The notes beneath the pieces were generated by a model. It saw nothing but the letters and a program-made list of their open reading frames with translations, was not told where the DNA came from and ran no database searches. A stretch of DNA of 64,000 bases from Chryseobacterium sp. FH2 (GTDB lineage: Bacteria; Bacteroidota; Bacteroidia; Flavobacteriales; Weeksellaceae), in NCBI RefSeq assembly GCF_001045455.1, contig NZ_LFNE01000012.1, forward strand, positions 1-64,000. The letters are read 5' to 3'. Of the stretch, positions 19,031-27,540 are shown piece by piece. The stretch's first letter is position 1; each line of letters starts with the position of its first letter. The position numbers and the translations under genes are program-made.

Positions 19031-19849
19031 ATGAGAGATTTATTTGTAATCGACGATACCGGTTCGCCTGGAAATGTCAGTGAATCTTTGATGCTAAAAA
19101 GCGACCGTTGCACCTATTTGGCAGTATTAATTGAAAAGGATATTCGTGAAGAGCTTAGCAACAAAATTATAAAACTCCTTAAAAAATATGAAGATTTAGG
19201 TATTAAGGAGTTTCATTTTACAGATCTTTTAAATCGGCGTAAAGAATACGACAAACTTGAAACGAATCAAGTAAAGGATATTTTTGAAAATTTTGCAGCA
19301 ATATTAAATAGCTTTATACTTACATTGTTTGTACAGACAATGACCAGCAGGACTTTTGAAGAAAATGGGTTGATTGATGATGGCAGTATGTCGGTGGAAG
19401 AAAAAGCTTTACATTTTGTCATCAACAGAATTTTTATTCATGTAAAAGACGTTGATCCTATTAGGAACTTCGAAATTTTCTGCGACGAAGGAATTGAGAA
19501 AGCCGGAACGAGAAAATACTATGAGAAACTAAATGCTTTTACAGATAGACCATTCGTTACCTTTATGTCCTCGCATTCAGATGTCTTATTGCAGGTTGCT
19601 GATTTTTATGCTTTTTGCTTAAATAGACATCAATTGCTAGCTATAAAGAAGAACAGAACTGATTTTGACCATTGGTTCATAAAAATGACTAACACTGCTT
19701 TTGCTAATTGTCAATCTTCAGGATTTCGGGCAGGATTAATGAAAGAAAAGACAGGAGCCCAGGAATATGATCAAATGATATTACAGAGGTATAAGGAAAC
19801 AGGATCATATCCTTTTTGGAAAAAATTTAATTCCAAAAAGGATAAGTGA
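19031..19849 (+). CDS. DUF3800 domain protein
   Basis: 272 residues. It starts with F-V-I-D-D-T-G-S (family pattern D-E-S-G), has E-F-H-F-T-D-L-L near residue 63, F-C-D-E-G near 158, and L-L-Q-V-A-D-F-Y-A-F near 190, the conserved acidic positions of DUF3800, an RNase H-like fold often found in defence neighbourhoods. It begins the base after the MBL stop. The nuclease prediction is from the family; in this operon it may supply target or signal degradation. A second, broken DUF3800 gene lies at 46648-47341. Confidence 0.75.
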   Translation: MRDLFVIDDTGSPGNVSESLMLKSDRCTYLAVLIEKDIREELSNKIIKLLKKYEDLGIKEFHFTDLLNRRKEYDKLETNQVKDIFENFAAILNSFILTLFVQTMTSRTFEENGLIDDGSMSVEEKALHFVINRIFIHVKDVDPIRNFEIFCDEGIEKAGTRKYYEKLNAFTDRPFVTFMSSHSDVLLQVADFYAFCLNRHQLLAIKKNRTDFDHWFIKMTNTAFANCQSSGFRAGLMKEKTGAQEYDQMILQRYKETGSYPFWKKFNSKKDK

Positions 19850-19853
19850 TTAA

Positions 19854-20870
19854 TTATCGAAGACCATATAAGAAGTATGCTTCATTCTTTTGGCTGTAAG
19901 TTGTTGCGGACCAACGTCGTTTGGGATTACTTCTGAAAACATTTGCAAACTCTTCATTTTTAACAAAAATATCCAGTCTTTCTAGGCTAATATCTAAAAC
20001 AATATATCCAGCCTGGTTATTTGTAATCCTAATTTCTGGATACTTGTCATAGGCAAGATGTGTAGAACTGGCATTTCCCATAAGTGTCAATCTAGGCTTT
20101 AGAACGTCTAAAAAGCTAAAGTCTCTATCACTTCCTCTTCCATGATGAGGTGCTAGAAGTACATCAATGTTAGATACTAAGTTTCGATGATTTTCAATAA
20201 TATGTGCCCAAGTTTTGTCACATCCATCGCCTGCGAAAAGAATCTTCCAAAAACTACCATTTTGCTTGGGTGGTGTATAAAGAATAGCATAGGATAGTTC
20301 ATTAAAGTCATTATTGGTATTAGCTTCTGCAACCAATTGAGGTGTTGGTGAAAGAATTTGAAGATGATCACTATTATAGAAATCATTAGAATAACCTGAA
20401 TATAAGGCTAACCTCTTTGTATCAGGATATCTGCTATCTCTCAGATTCCTGTAAAATTCCCAATCTTCACTATTATATTTTCCACCTTTTCCGCCGTCAA
20501 GTTGCTTATTATTATTTGTATCCCAAGTATTAATGACATTAAAATCTTGATACAAATCCCTTATGCCATCTAAATGGTCCATATCTGGATGCGAAATAAT
20601 AAACCTGAAAATATCTGTTATACCATATTTTTTCAAGTAATCTATTGGATTATCAGGCGAATGTTTTTGACGGAAATTCCTTTTTCCATCGGGAACGAAG
20701 TTTCTAGCTTGCATATCCCGACGTTCCACAGAATTCCTGACCTGTTGTTCTTGAAGAGTCCATTGATCATTTGCAGCATTGGAAACATCCATGACAGTTA
20801 CATGTCCATTATCATGTTGAATAATATTACAGTCTCCTTCTAAAACGTTTAAAAAGTGTATTCGTGGCAT
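19854..20870 (-). CDS. ComEC-like metallo-beta-lactamase-fold hydrolase (second)
   Basis: 338 residues with the metal motif I-S-H-P-D-M-D-H-L-D-G (near residue 90) and A-P-H-H-G-R-G (near 240). It is convergent with the DUF3800 gene, stops 4 bp apart, and lies 138 bp downstream of the polymerase-like gene on the same strand. It may be a separate single-gene unit or the last gene of the MBL/RT/polymerase operon. Sequence similarity to the other two MBL proteins of the island is limited to the fold motifs. No signal peptide. Confidence 0.8.
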   Translation of the reverse strand: MPRIHFLNVLEGDCNIIQHDNGHVTVMDVSNAANDQWTLQEQQVRNSVERRDMQARNFVPDGKRNFRQKHSPDNPIDYLKKYGITDIFRFIISHPDMDHLDGIRDLYQDFNVINTWDTNNNKQLDGGKGGKYNSEDWEFYRNLRDSRYPDTKRLALYSGYSNDFYNSDHLQILSPTPQLVAEANTNNDFNELSYAILYTPPKQNGSFWKILFAGDGCDKTWAHIIENHRNLVSNIDVLLAPHHGRGSDRDFSFLDVLKPRLTLMGNASSTHLAYDKYPEIRITNNQAGYIVLDISLERLDIFVKNEEFANVFRSNPKRRWSATTYSQKNEAYFLYGLR

Positions 20871-21008
20871 AGTTTAATATTAAAAACTAAATATAATAAA
20901 AGCTATTTTATTTAGCAAAAACTAGCATAATAAATAAAATAGAAAATATTAAGGTTTATAAATTATAAAGTCTAAGAATTCTTTTACTTTAAGTCCTAAA
21001 TTATTTGT

Positions 21009-22478
21009 TTAATTCTCAGAATAAAAATTTTTGATTTCTGCTTTAGCATTTAGACTTTTACAAACTAATTGAAAGTTGTTGGTAAAACATTTATTTATTT
21101 CATCTCGGATTATTTGATCTTGATTTTTATCAATTTCATATAATGCTCCATCATGAAGGGGAATTAGTAGTTTAGCCCCTTTAACTTTTTCATATACATC
21201 TACTAATGCCTTCTTAAAAATATAAGATGCAGTAGATTGGATATAGTGACTTAGTATCCAAATATTCTCATTTTTATCAATTAGTTTTCTATGGTTGCCT
21301 TGAACAAAAGATGTTACAACACCCTCCTTTTTACTTTTTGTAATAAGTTCATTTTTAAATTTTGTCAGAGATGTAAACTGTTCAAAATACTTAACTGTTT
21401 TTTTTCCTATTCCTGTTATATCGCCACTAAAATCATCTCCATAAAGATATCTATAAAACAATATTTTTGCTTCTTTTCTATTTTTATAATCTTTGGTGTC
21501 TTTATTCATAACTTTTAATACAATATCAGAATAAATATCATCCGTATTATAGAGTGATATAAGCTTTTGATCATTAGATACATGAGCTAAAATTCCTGCT
21601 TCAAACTGTGAATAATCTATATATAATAGCGCTTTATCTATTTCTGGGACTATAATATCTCGATTTTTCTTTCTTAAATTTTGTAAGGATGGTTCTTTTA
21701 AAATAATTCTAGAGGTTATACTTCCAAATCCAATGAAATATGGATGAACGTAATCTCTTCCTCCAAATTGGGAAATCATAAAAATTAAACTCTTAAGATC
21801 TTTCTTTGTTCTGATCAATTCATAAAATAAATCACACACTTCATCATCTTTTCTACGTAAACTTATGGTATTACTAATAGAATTCAGTATTTTATAATTT
21901 TTACTTTTTATGTAATTAAATTGAGTTTCTTTTTCTTCAGGAGTGAAAATATTATGTTCAAATTGAAAAGTATTTTTTAATTTATACATATATCTATTAA
22001 GCTCTTCACATCTTTCTTCAACTAATTGGAAATTTATCTTTACGCCACGTAATTCGGTCTCGTAGATAATCTTATTTACTTTTTTTTCTAGTTCATTAAA
22101 TCTCTCGAGTTCATCATTAGAATGTGAAATGATTTGTTCATATAGAATATGAAGTTTTAGCATAAAATCTTCAATGCTTTCTATCTTATAATTTTCATTA
22201 ATTACTTCATATCTACGTAATGTTTTTAATATATGCCATTTACTTTCTCCTAAAATGTCTTTGCCTGTTTGAGAAAATTGTTTATCCAAAGACTCAAAAT
22301 CAATAATCTCAGGAATTGATGTTCTCTTTTTTGATTTAAGGAGTCTAATAAAATCAGAGACTTGGAATGTTATGTATTTGTTTTGAGGGCTGACAAAAGT
22401 ATCTTCTGTAAAACTCCCATCTTCAAGATTCAAAAAATACCATTTATTACCACTATAACAAACTATATATTGCTTCAT
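21009..22478 (-). CDS. Divergent family A (Pol I-like) DNA polymerase
   Basis: 489 residues, about half of a usual Pol I. Motif A is Y-I-D-Y-S-Q-F-E, the O-helix motif B is R-K-E-A-K-I-L-F-Y-R-Y-L-Y-G and motif C is P-L-H-D-G-A-L-Y-E; both catalytic aspartates are kept while the glutamate of HDE is glycine. The thumb entry (Y-E-T-E-L-R-G-V-K-I) and S-L-Q-N-L-R are also clear. The N-terminal 130 residues are too degenerate for a working 3'-5' exonuclease. Its start overlaps the protease-RT stop by 4 bp, so it is translationally coupled to it. Inference: it converts the RT product into double-stranded DNA or extends it. Confidence 0.85.
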   Translation of the reverse strand: MKQYIVCYSGNKWYFLNLEDGSFTEDTFVSPQNKYITFQVSDFIRLLKSKKRTSIPEIIDFESLDKQFSQTGKDILGESKWHILKTLRRYEVINENYKIESIEDFMLKLHILYEQIISHSNDELERFNELEKKVNKIIYETELRGVKINFQLVEERCEELNRYMYKLKNTFQFEHNIFTPEEKETQFNYIKSKNYKILNSISNTISLRRKDDEVCDLFYELIRTKKDLKSLIFMISQFGGRDYVHPYFIGFGSITSRIILKEPSLQNLRKKNRDIIVPEIDKALLYIDYSQFEAGILAHVSNDQKLISLYNTDDIYSDIVLKVMNKDTKDYKNRKEAKILFYRYLYGDDFSGDITGIGKKTVKYFEQFTSLTKFKNELITKSKKEGVVTSFVQGNHRKLIDKNENIWILSHYIQSTASYIFKKALVDVYEKVKGAKLLIPLHDGALYEIDKNQDQIIRDEINKCFTNNFQLVCKSLNAKAEIKNFYSEN

Positions 22479-24937
22479 ATTGAGAATAATTGTTCAGTTA
22501 AATCTGAATTATTTTCAGAAATTTCTAGATCATGATAGTGTACTAAATCCTTGTATCCAAATTTATTAGTAAAAATGAATGATTCCGTCAGACTTTCATG
22601 TATTGACTCCAAAGGAGGTTCAATTAGATTAAATGACCTCAAGCCTATCAAAGCAGCTCTATTTTGAAAATAACCATCGGTAAATTTTTCTTTTAGTTTT
22701 CTTAATAATATTCTTTTAAAATTCTTATCAACAGTACTTAAATATAATATCATGGCAGCAGTAGTTGCCTTTTGTGTCTTATCATTTATTTCAATTTTTT
22801 GACTTGCTAGTTGAATTAGATCACTATCAATTATTTTTTGTTTAGCTAACAATAACCAAATTTGGAACTGTTGATATGAATATAAATTAAACTTATCATT
22901 CATTATAACTACTTTTAGCTCCTGTAGAAAGTTTATTTTAAATTCGTTTTCATCTACTAAAGATAAAATTTTACAAACTTGATGGGTTATCCAAGGCTTA
23001 TCTTTTAATGATTTAACTGCTTTTTTTAAAACTAGATGAAAATCTGATTTAGTTGTTAAAGCGTGAGATTCTAATTTTCCTAAAGTTTGTACATTACCGT
23101 CATTCTCTAATTCATTAGTTAAAAAATGTATTTTAGATTTTCCAAGATCTTCTATTATTGTTAAGGCAAACCTTAGATTTTTAGCTTGTTCGTCATTTTC
23201 ATTTCCATCAATATTAATATTTTCATTTAATAGATTTACAGCGGAATGGAATGCAAGATTTCTATTTTGATAATTATATGATTTTGAGAAAGTTTTAATT
23301 TTTCCTAGTTTAAGATTAAATATTTTGTGGTGATTTTCTCTAATATTTTCTTCTGGAATATCAGTTTTTATTTCAGTTTGGTGCTCAACTATTTCAATTA
23401 TTTTAGTTTTTTGAGAATTGACCGATAAATGACACCTTTTCAATTCTTGTTCTAAAATTGTCAAATACTTTCGAGCCTCATATTTATCTCTGCATAAGAT
23501 TTTTATATCATCTACGAATCTAAAATACCCTAGAGTATGATTCTGCATAAAAGTATCAACTTGATTTAAATAAAAGGTAGCTAATAATGCAGAAGCATCA
23601 TTGTTTTGAGGAATACCATTACTTTTTTCTGAGTATTGAAAAAGGAATTTATTTAGTAGTTCTATACAATTAATTTGATTTTCATTAATGGCCACTCTTT
23701 TAAGCTTTTCAATCAAGAGCTTTTTGTCAATATTATCAAAGTAATTTAAGATATCTACATGTAATATACAGTTGTATTTATATTCAGAATTAATTTTAAT
23801 TTTTAATTCTTCAGATAATTTATACTTCAATTTAATCCATTGCTCAACTCCATTTATTAATAATTTATTAGTGTCATGCTTATTATATCTTGATGCATAA
23901 ACATTAGGTATTAATGAATCGTCTATGACCTCTGCTAATTCACCAACAATGCTCATATATACAATTCTATCAATTAGGGGCAATATATAAGCTTCTCTAA
24001 GTGTAAAATTGCTCTTAGGAACATAAAACTTTTCTGCTTCACAAGCTTTGTAATTATTGTTGTAGAAATATCTACCGAATTGCGCAAATAGATAGTTTGG
24101 AGTTAAAAGATCTATGTATTGTAAAGAATCGTAAAACCAGTCATCTATTATATCTGATTTTATTCTTTTCAAAGCAAGATTTAAATCTAAATAAGAATTG
24201 TTAATTGGGGCTTGATATATTTCTACAATTCTACCCTCTATTTCTCTTTTAAGGAAGCTGGCTTCATTATCTAAAGTGACAAGATTAAGATTTTTGAGCT
24301 TGATGTTTATTTTTTCAAAAGATATATTAGAGCATTCTATTGTAGAATTTTCAAAGTTCTCATTAGGATATTTTGATATAATTCCAAATAGGATATTTTT
24401 ATTGTGTATAAATATTCCACTCCCTGAGAAACCGTGTAAAAAATCTTTAGTAACAGGGCTTGCTAATTCAACTCTTCTATTCTCTGGATCAGAACGTCTA
24501 AAACTAAAAGGGTTAAGAGTGTCTTCATTTGCTTTAAAAATGGACCAACTAGAAAAGTCTAGCTCATCATCTTTTAAAACATCTGCAACAAGAATTGAAG
24601 GAAAGCTTAATCCCTTAATTTTTTCAATCTTAATGATTATCAGGTCTTCTTTTTCGAAAATAATTAAATTTTCGTTTAATTTTAATGCTTTACCTTTATG
24701 ATATGTTAGTTGTTTGAAAACTTTTTCATAATATTCAACTTTAATATCTTTTACTTTTGAGAGGTCAAAATCTGTATTAGAATCTTCAGAAAGGATATGT
24801 TTTGCTGTAAAAATGTAATTGTAATTATAATCACTTGGAGTTTGATAAATTATACCCGAACCAATTGACGGTACACCAGCAATAGTAGCAGTAAGTTTAA
24901 CCGCACATTTTTTTAAATTCTCAGATGGTAATGCCAT
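22475..24937 (-). CDS. Trypsin-like protease fused to a reverse transcriptase
   Basis: 820 residues. Residues 1-200 are a trypsin-fold protease with His47 (F-T-A-K-H), Asp98 (E-D-L-I-I-I) and Ser171 (H-G-F-S-G-S-G), a plausible full triad. Residues 280-520 are a reverse transcriptase: motif A V-D-I-L-N-Y-F-D (Asp395), motif B G-I-P-Q-N-N-D-A-S (441-449), and the active-site F-V-D-D (476-477). The last 270 residues are helical, possibly HEAT-like. There is no maturase or Cas1 domain and no retron ncRNA was recognised, so it fits the UG/Abi class of defence-linked RTs. It overlaps the MBL gene by 17 bp and the polymerase gene by 4 bp. Confidence 0.85.
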   Translation of the reverse strand: MALPSENLKKCAVKLTATIAGVPSIGSGIIYQTPSDYNYNYIFTAKHILSEDSNTDFDLSKVKDIKVEYYEKVFKQLTYHKGKALKLNENLIIFEKEDLIIIKIEKIKGLSFPSILVADVLKDDELDFSSWSIFKANEDTLNPFSFRRSDPENRRVELASPVTKDFLHGFSGSGIFIHNKNILFGIISKYPNENFENSTIECSNISFEKINIKLKNLNLVTLDNEASFLKREIEGRIVEIYQAPINNSYLDLNLALKRIKSDIIDDWFYDSLQYIDLLTPNYLFAQFGRYFYNNNYKACEAEKFYVPKSNFTLREAYILPLIDRIVYMSIVGELAEVIDDSLIPNVYASRYNKHDTNKLLINGVEQWIKLKYKLSEELKIKINSEYKYNCILHVDILNYFDNIDKKLLIEKLKRVAINENQINCIELLNKFLFQYSEKSNGIPQNNDASALLATFYLNQVDTFMQNHTLGYFRFVDDIKILCRDKYEARKYLTILEQELKRCHLSVNSQKTKIIEIVEHQTEIKTDIPEENIRENHHKIFNLKLGKIKTFSKSYNYQNRNLAFHSAVNLLNENINIDGNENDEQAKNLRFALTIIEDLGKSKIHFLTNELENDGNVQTLGKLESHALTTKSDFHLVLKKAVKSLKDKPWITHQVCKILSLVDENEFKINFLQELKVVIMNDKFNLYSYQQFQIWLLLAKQKIIDSDLIQLASQKIEINDKTQKATTAAMILYLSTVDKNFKRILLRKLKEKFTDGYFQNRAALIGLRSFNLIEPPLESIHESLTESFIFTNKFGYKDLVHYHDLEISENNSDLTEQLFSI

Positions 24938-25928
24938 AACCCCAACGATCTGTATTTGGTTTTAACTTAATTTTATACTCTGTCATTTCTTTATCTGTCA
25001 TTTTTAGCTTATGAATAGCTTCCTCATAATTAAATAAAAATTCTATAGGCTCAGCTAATTTAAGACTTTGTACAATCTTTATAAAAGCTCTTTTGTTAGG
25101 AAGATAATGCTTAGAACTATTTGTTGAAACAACATAATTCTTACAATTTATTTTCTCCAAAGTTTTAGAGTTTAAGCTTCTATAACTTCCGTGATGAGGT
25201 AATTTTATCAAATCAAAATCTGCTTTATCCTTATCTTCTCTGATACTATCTATTATTTTGTCCAACCTTTCGGGCGTTACATCTGCTGTTAAAAGTATTT
25301 TTTTGTTTTTTATGGTTAGATAAACCACAATGCTTGTTTTATTACTTGGAGACGTATCTTGACTTTTATCATCAATATACTTTACCAATTCTTTTATAGG
25401 AGTATTCCAATCACATCTATAATCGCTATTCAAATAAGCACCTTTATTCGAAGCATAGGTAAGAAGTACTTCTTTACTGGGAGAAAATATTTTTAAGCTC
25501 ATTTCTCCAAAGGTGTCTTTAAATAGTTCATTTACATTACCATCTAACGTAGTAATCCAATTAATTTCTCTGTTTTTAAATAAGACATTTTCGAGGTCAT
25601 GTGCTTGCTTGTATGATAATAAGTTTGATGAAATTTCTTCTTTTAACAAATTATTTATTTTTTTTGGGGAATTAAATATTATTGTTTCAATTTCAGGACT
25701 TTCATTTTTTGCTTCAATATGCTTAAATAGATCTAGAATCCCTTTTATATGGTCATCATCATGATGCGTAACAATTAATAAATTAATTTTTTCCTCTCTT
25801 TTAATTACGTTATAATATTCATCAATTAAAAATGTACTGTCATTGCCTCCGTCTATCAAGATATTTTTCCCTTCATTATGAATGAGTATACTGTCTCCTG
25901 ACCCGGCTTTTAAAAATTTAATTTCCAT
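24921..25928 (-). CDS. ComEC-like metallo-beta-lactamase-fold hydrolase, first gene of the RT operon
   Basis: 335 residues starting M-E-I-K-F-L-K-A-G-S-G-D-S-I-L-I, the usual opening of ComEC-like MBL proteins. The metal motif is V-T-H-H-D-D-D-H (about residues 54-61) and a second histidine pair is in L-P-H-H-G-S-Y. It is cytosolic and leads the operon with the protease-RT (17 bp overlap) and the polymerase-like gene. A nuclease or phosphodiesterase acting on the DNA made by the two polymerases is the simplest role, but this is inference. Confidence 0.85.
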   Translation of the reverse strand: MEIKFLKAGSGDSILIHNEGKNILIDGGNDSTFLIDEYYNVIKREEKINLLIVTHHDDDHIKGILDLFKHIEAKNESPEIETIIFNSPKKINNLLKEEISSNLLSYKQAHDLENVLFKNREINWITTLDGNVNELFKDTFGEMSLKIFSPSKEVLLTYASNKGAYLNSDYRCDWNTPIKELVKYIDDKSQDTSPSNKTSIVVYLTIKNKKILLTADVTPERLDKIIDSIREDKDKADFDLIKLPHHGSYRSLNSKTLEKINCKNYVVSTNSSKHYLPNKRAFIKIVQSLKLAEPIEFLFNYEEAIHKLKMTDKEMTEYKIKLKPNTDRWGYGITI

Positions 25929-26300
25929 ATAATTATTGTAAAATGAATATATAAATCATATTGTCATTATGATTTATCTGCTTTTTAAAATATAAAATAT
26001 TAATTGTAATTTATTTAAGAATATAAAATCGCATGTTATTTGATTTAGAAATGTCTTCATTTATTAGTTTTTATAAAAATATAAAAAATTAGATTATGTA
26101 TGAATTATCATTATCCTTTTTTATTAAGAATCTGTGTTATCATATTTAATCCATTAGTTGTAATCACTGAACTAATTATCAATTTAAATTACAAGAGACT
26201 TAATAGTTTTATGAAATTGTTACTTACTTATCCATCAAACTATACATCTATTTAATTATTAAGACCTTGATAAATAATTATAAATTCTTCGTACAAAACA
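25929..26300. other. AT-rich intergenic stretch upstream of the RT operon
   Basis: No open frame of note. It must carry the promoter of the minus-strand RT operon. An imperfect inverted repeat (AAATCAT / ATGATTT) lies within 40 bp of the MBL start. I see nothing that I can identify as a retron-type msr/msd RNA, although some short stems are possible. Confidence 0.4.
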
Positions 26301-26322
26301 AATCCCAACTCTCGTCAGGATT
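26301..26322 (-). terminator. Rho-independent terminator, copy 1
   Basis: On the minus strand the transcript folds as AATCCTGAC-GAGA-GTTGGGATT, a 9-bp stem with two G-U pairs and a GNRA tetraloop, followed by TGTTTTG. It lies 25 bp after the stop of the broken DUF3606 gene. The identical hairpin is at 26687-26708. Confidence 0.75.
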
Positions 26323-26346
26323 CATTGATTAAATTAAAAACTCACA

Positions 26347-26523
26347 TTATTTCTCAAGATACTTTTGAACTGCTGCGGCAGAAGTACCAGCAGCTTTAAC
26401 TGCTTCTTTTAACTTCTCTTTAGTAACACCAAACTTTTTTGACCACTATTCTAGTTCCCAAGTTTCGTTCACGTTTACTTTAGTTGCATCTTGAGGTCTT
26501 CTTTTACTTAAATCATCACTCAT
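26347..26523 (-). pseudogene. DUF3606 small protein broken by one in-frame TAG
   Basis: Reading from ATG at 26523 gives M-S-D-D-L-S-K-R-R-P-Q-D, then N-V-N-E-T-W-E-L-E, a stop codon at 26446-26448, then W-S-K-K-F-G-V-T-K-E-K-L, ending at TAA 26347-26349. This is the full 58-residue pattern of the DUF3606 family, where a tyrosine or similar residue normally precedes the tryptophan. A single base change explains the stop. It is too short and broken to appear as an open frame. Confidence 0.8.
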
Positions 26524-26580
26524 AATAAATAATTAGTTTGTTGATGAAAGTAAAGATAAGTAGCTTACATCTTATATAAT

Positions 26581-26594
26581 TACGGATTTCCGTA
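26581..26594. promoter_or_regulatory. Palindrome TACGGA-TT-TCCGTA upstream of the DUF3606 pseudogene
   Basis: A perfect 6+2+6 dyad 58 bp before the start codon, followed by a TCAGT/ACTGA hairpin. The same arrangement occurs at 15952. Likely a transcription-factor site; the factor is unknown. Confidence 0.5.
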
Positions 26595-26686
26595 AATAAC
26601 AAAAATAGAAACAATAATGAAATCATCATTCAGTATTTACACTGATTTATAGTGATTACAAATTCAGTATTTGCCATAAATAAACA

Positions 26687-26708
26687 AATCCCAACTCTCG
26701 TCAGGATT
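26687..26708 (-). terminator. Rho-independent terminator, copy 2
   Basis: The same 22-nt hairpin as 26301-26322 (9-bp stem, GAGA loop), 21 bp after the stop of the 124-residue gene and followed on the minus strand by TGTTTATTTA. Two identical copies after two adjacent minus-strand genes indicate a stock terminator of this genome. Confidence 0.75.
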
Positions 26709-26728
26709 ATATTTATCATTTATGAATA

Positions 26729-27103
26729 CTATTTCAAATATTCTCTAATATCCTTATCTGTTATGGAATCATAAGCCTCACCAAAATCAGCCATTGTAAA
26801 ACCTAATGCCCCAACAATACTAATTAATGTTATTGCTGTCGGGGATGTATTTCCATTTAATGTATCATTCACTGTGGCTTTTCTAATTAAAGCATTGGTA
26901 GATATTGTATGATAGCTGTATATGATTTTGTTATCAATAACATTTTTTTGCAAATTCTTTCCTCTCTCTAAAAGTTTTCTTAGAGAGATAATAATTTTAA
27001 TCTTATTAATGTCATCTTCTGTTTTCACTAATGCAATTAACAATTTAATGAATAAAATATCGGTACGCTTTGCCGTACCAATATTTTGTTGTATATTTGG
27101 CAT
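26729..27103 (-). CDS. Hypothetical protein (124 aa)
   Basis: An uncharacterised protein with a helical, lysine-rich N-terminal part and a hydrophobic stretch near residues 90-108 (P-T-A-I-T-L-I-S-I-V-G-A-L-G-F) that could be one membrane helix. No family recognised. It ends 21 bp before a clear terminator, which supports a real transcription unit. It sits at the right edge of the defence island and could be a small membrane effector or a simple orphan. Confidence 0.5.
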   Translation of the reverse strand: MPNIQQNIGTAKRTDILFIKLLIALVKTEDDINKIKIIISLRKLLERGKNLQKNVIDNKIIYSYHTISTNALIRKATVNDTLNGNTSPTAITLISIVGALGFTMADFGEAYDSITDKDIREYLK

Positions 27104-27180
27104 TATTATTAAAAAATAAATTATTATTTGTTAATTTTGCGATACTTCAAAGAATATTAGAAGCTATTGCTTAGAATCTC

Positions 27181-27291
27181 GCCATTGGAAACTGGTAATT
27201 TTTAGGAACGAGAGGATAAGTAAGCGGCTCACGACCTAGGCGTGAGTCTCTATCTCTTATCTGTTCCACGGTATACCAGTACCTCAATGGC
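27181..27291. ncRNA. Long imperfect hairpin, candidate structured RNA or palindromic element
   Basis: Five nested stems share one axis: GCCATTG 27181-27187 with CAATGGC 27285-27291; ACTGGTA 27191-27197 with TACCAGT 27274-27280; GGAAC 27205-27209 with GTTCC 27263-27267; GATAAG 27215-27220 with CTTATC 27256-27261; CTCACG 27228-27233 with CGTGAG 27241-27246 around a 7-nt loop. No coding frame covers it. Which strand is transcribed is unknown. Confidence 0.55.
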
Positions 27292-27392
27292 TGATAATGT
27301 AGAGTACTCACGCCGTTTTATTTTCCTATGCAGTCAGCTATCTCTACAATTCTCTAAGCTGCTTTTCAAATAAGTATCAGATTAGGACAGAT

Positions 27393-27414
27393 ACAATGGC
27401 AGCGCAACCATTGT
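27393..27414. repeat. Perfect hairpin ACAATGG / CCATTGT
   Basis: A 7-bp stem with an 8-nt loop, just after a GTATC/GATAC hairpin (27373-27394), in the same non-coding stretch as the long hairpin at 27181. Together they make 27121-27540 unusually folded. Confidence 0.5.
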
Positions 27415-27540
27415 GGCTTTACAGCTTTCACGGGACACAATTTCATTCATATTAATTTTTGGCTTGTATAGGCAAGGAGCTTTGTATAAAAGACTTCCAA
27501 AGCTTCCTCCTATGCGGTCTCATTAAACCAAACAAAACGA

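Noticed and set aside
24276-24701. A 141-codon plus-strand frame inside the protease-RT gene
   Set aside because: Shadow of the conserved minus-strand gene.
25929-26346. Retron-type msr/msd RNA next to the RT
   Set aside because: No convincing pair of inverted repeats and branching-G context could be recognised, and the RT lies third of the region behind an MBL gene.
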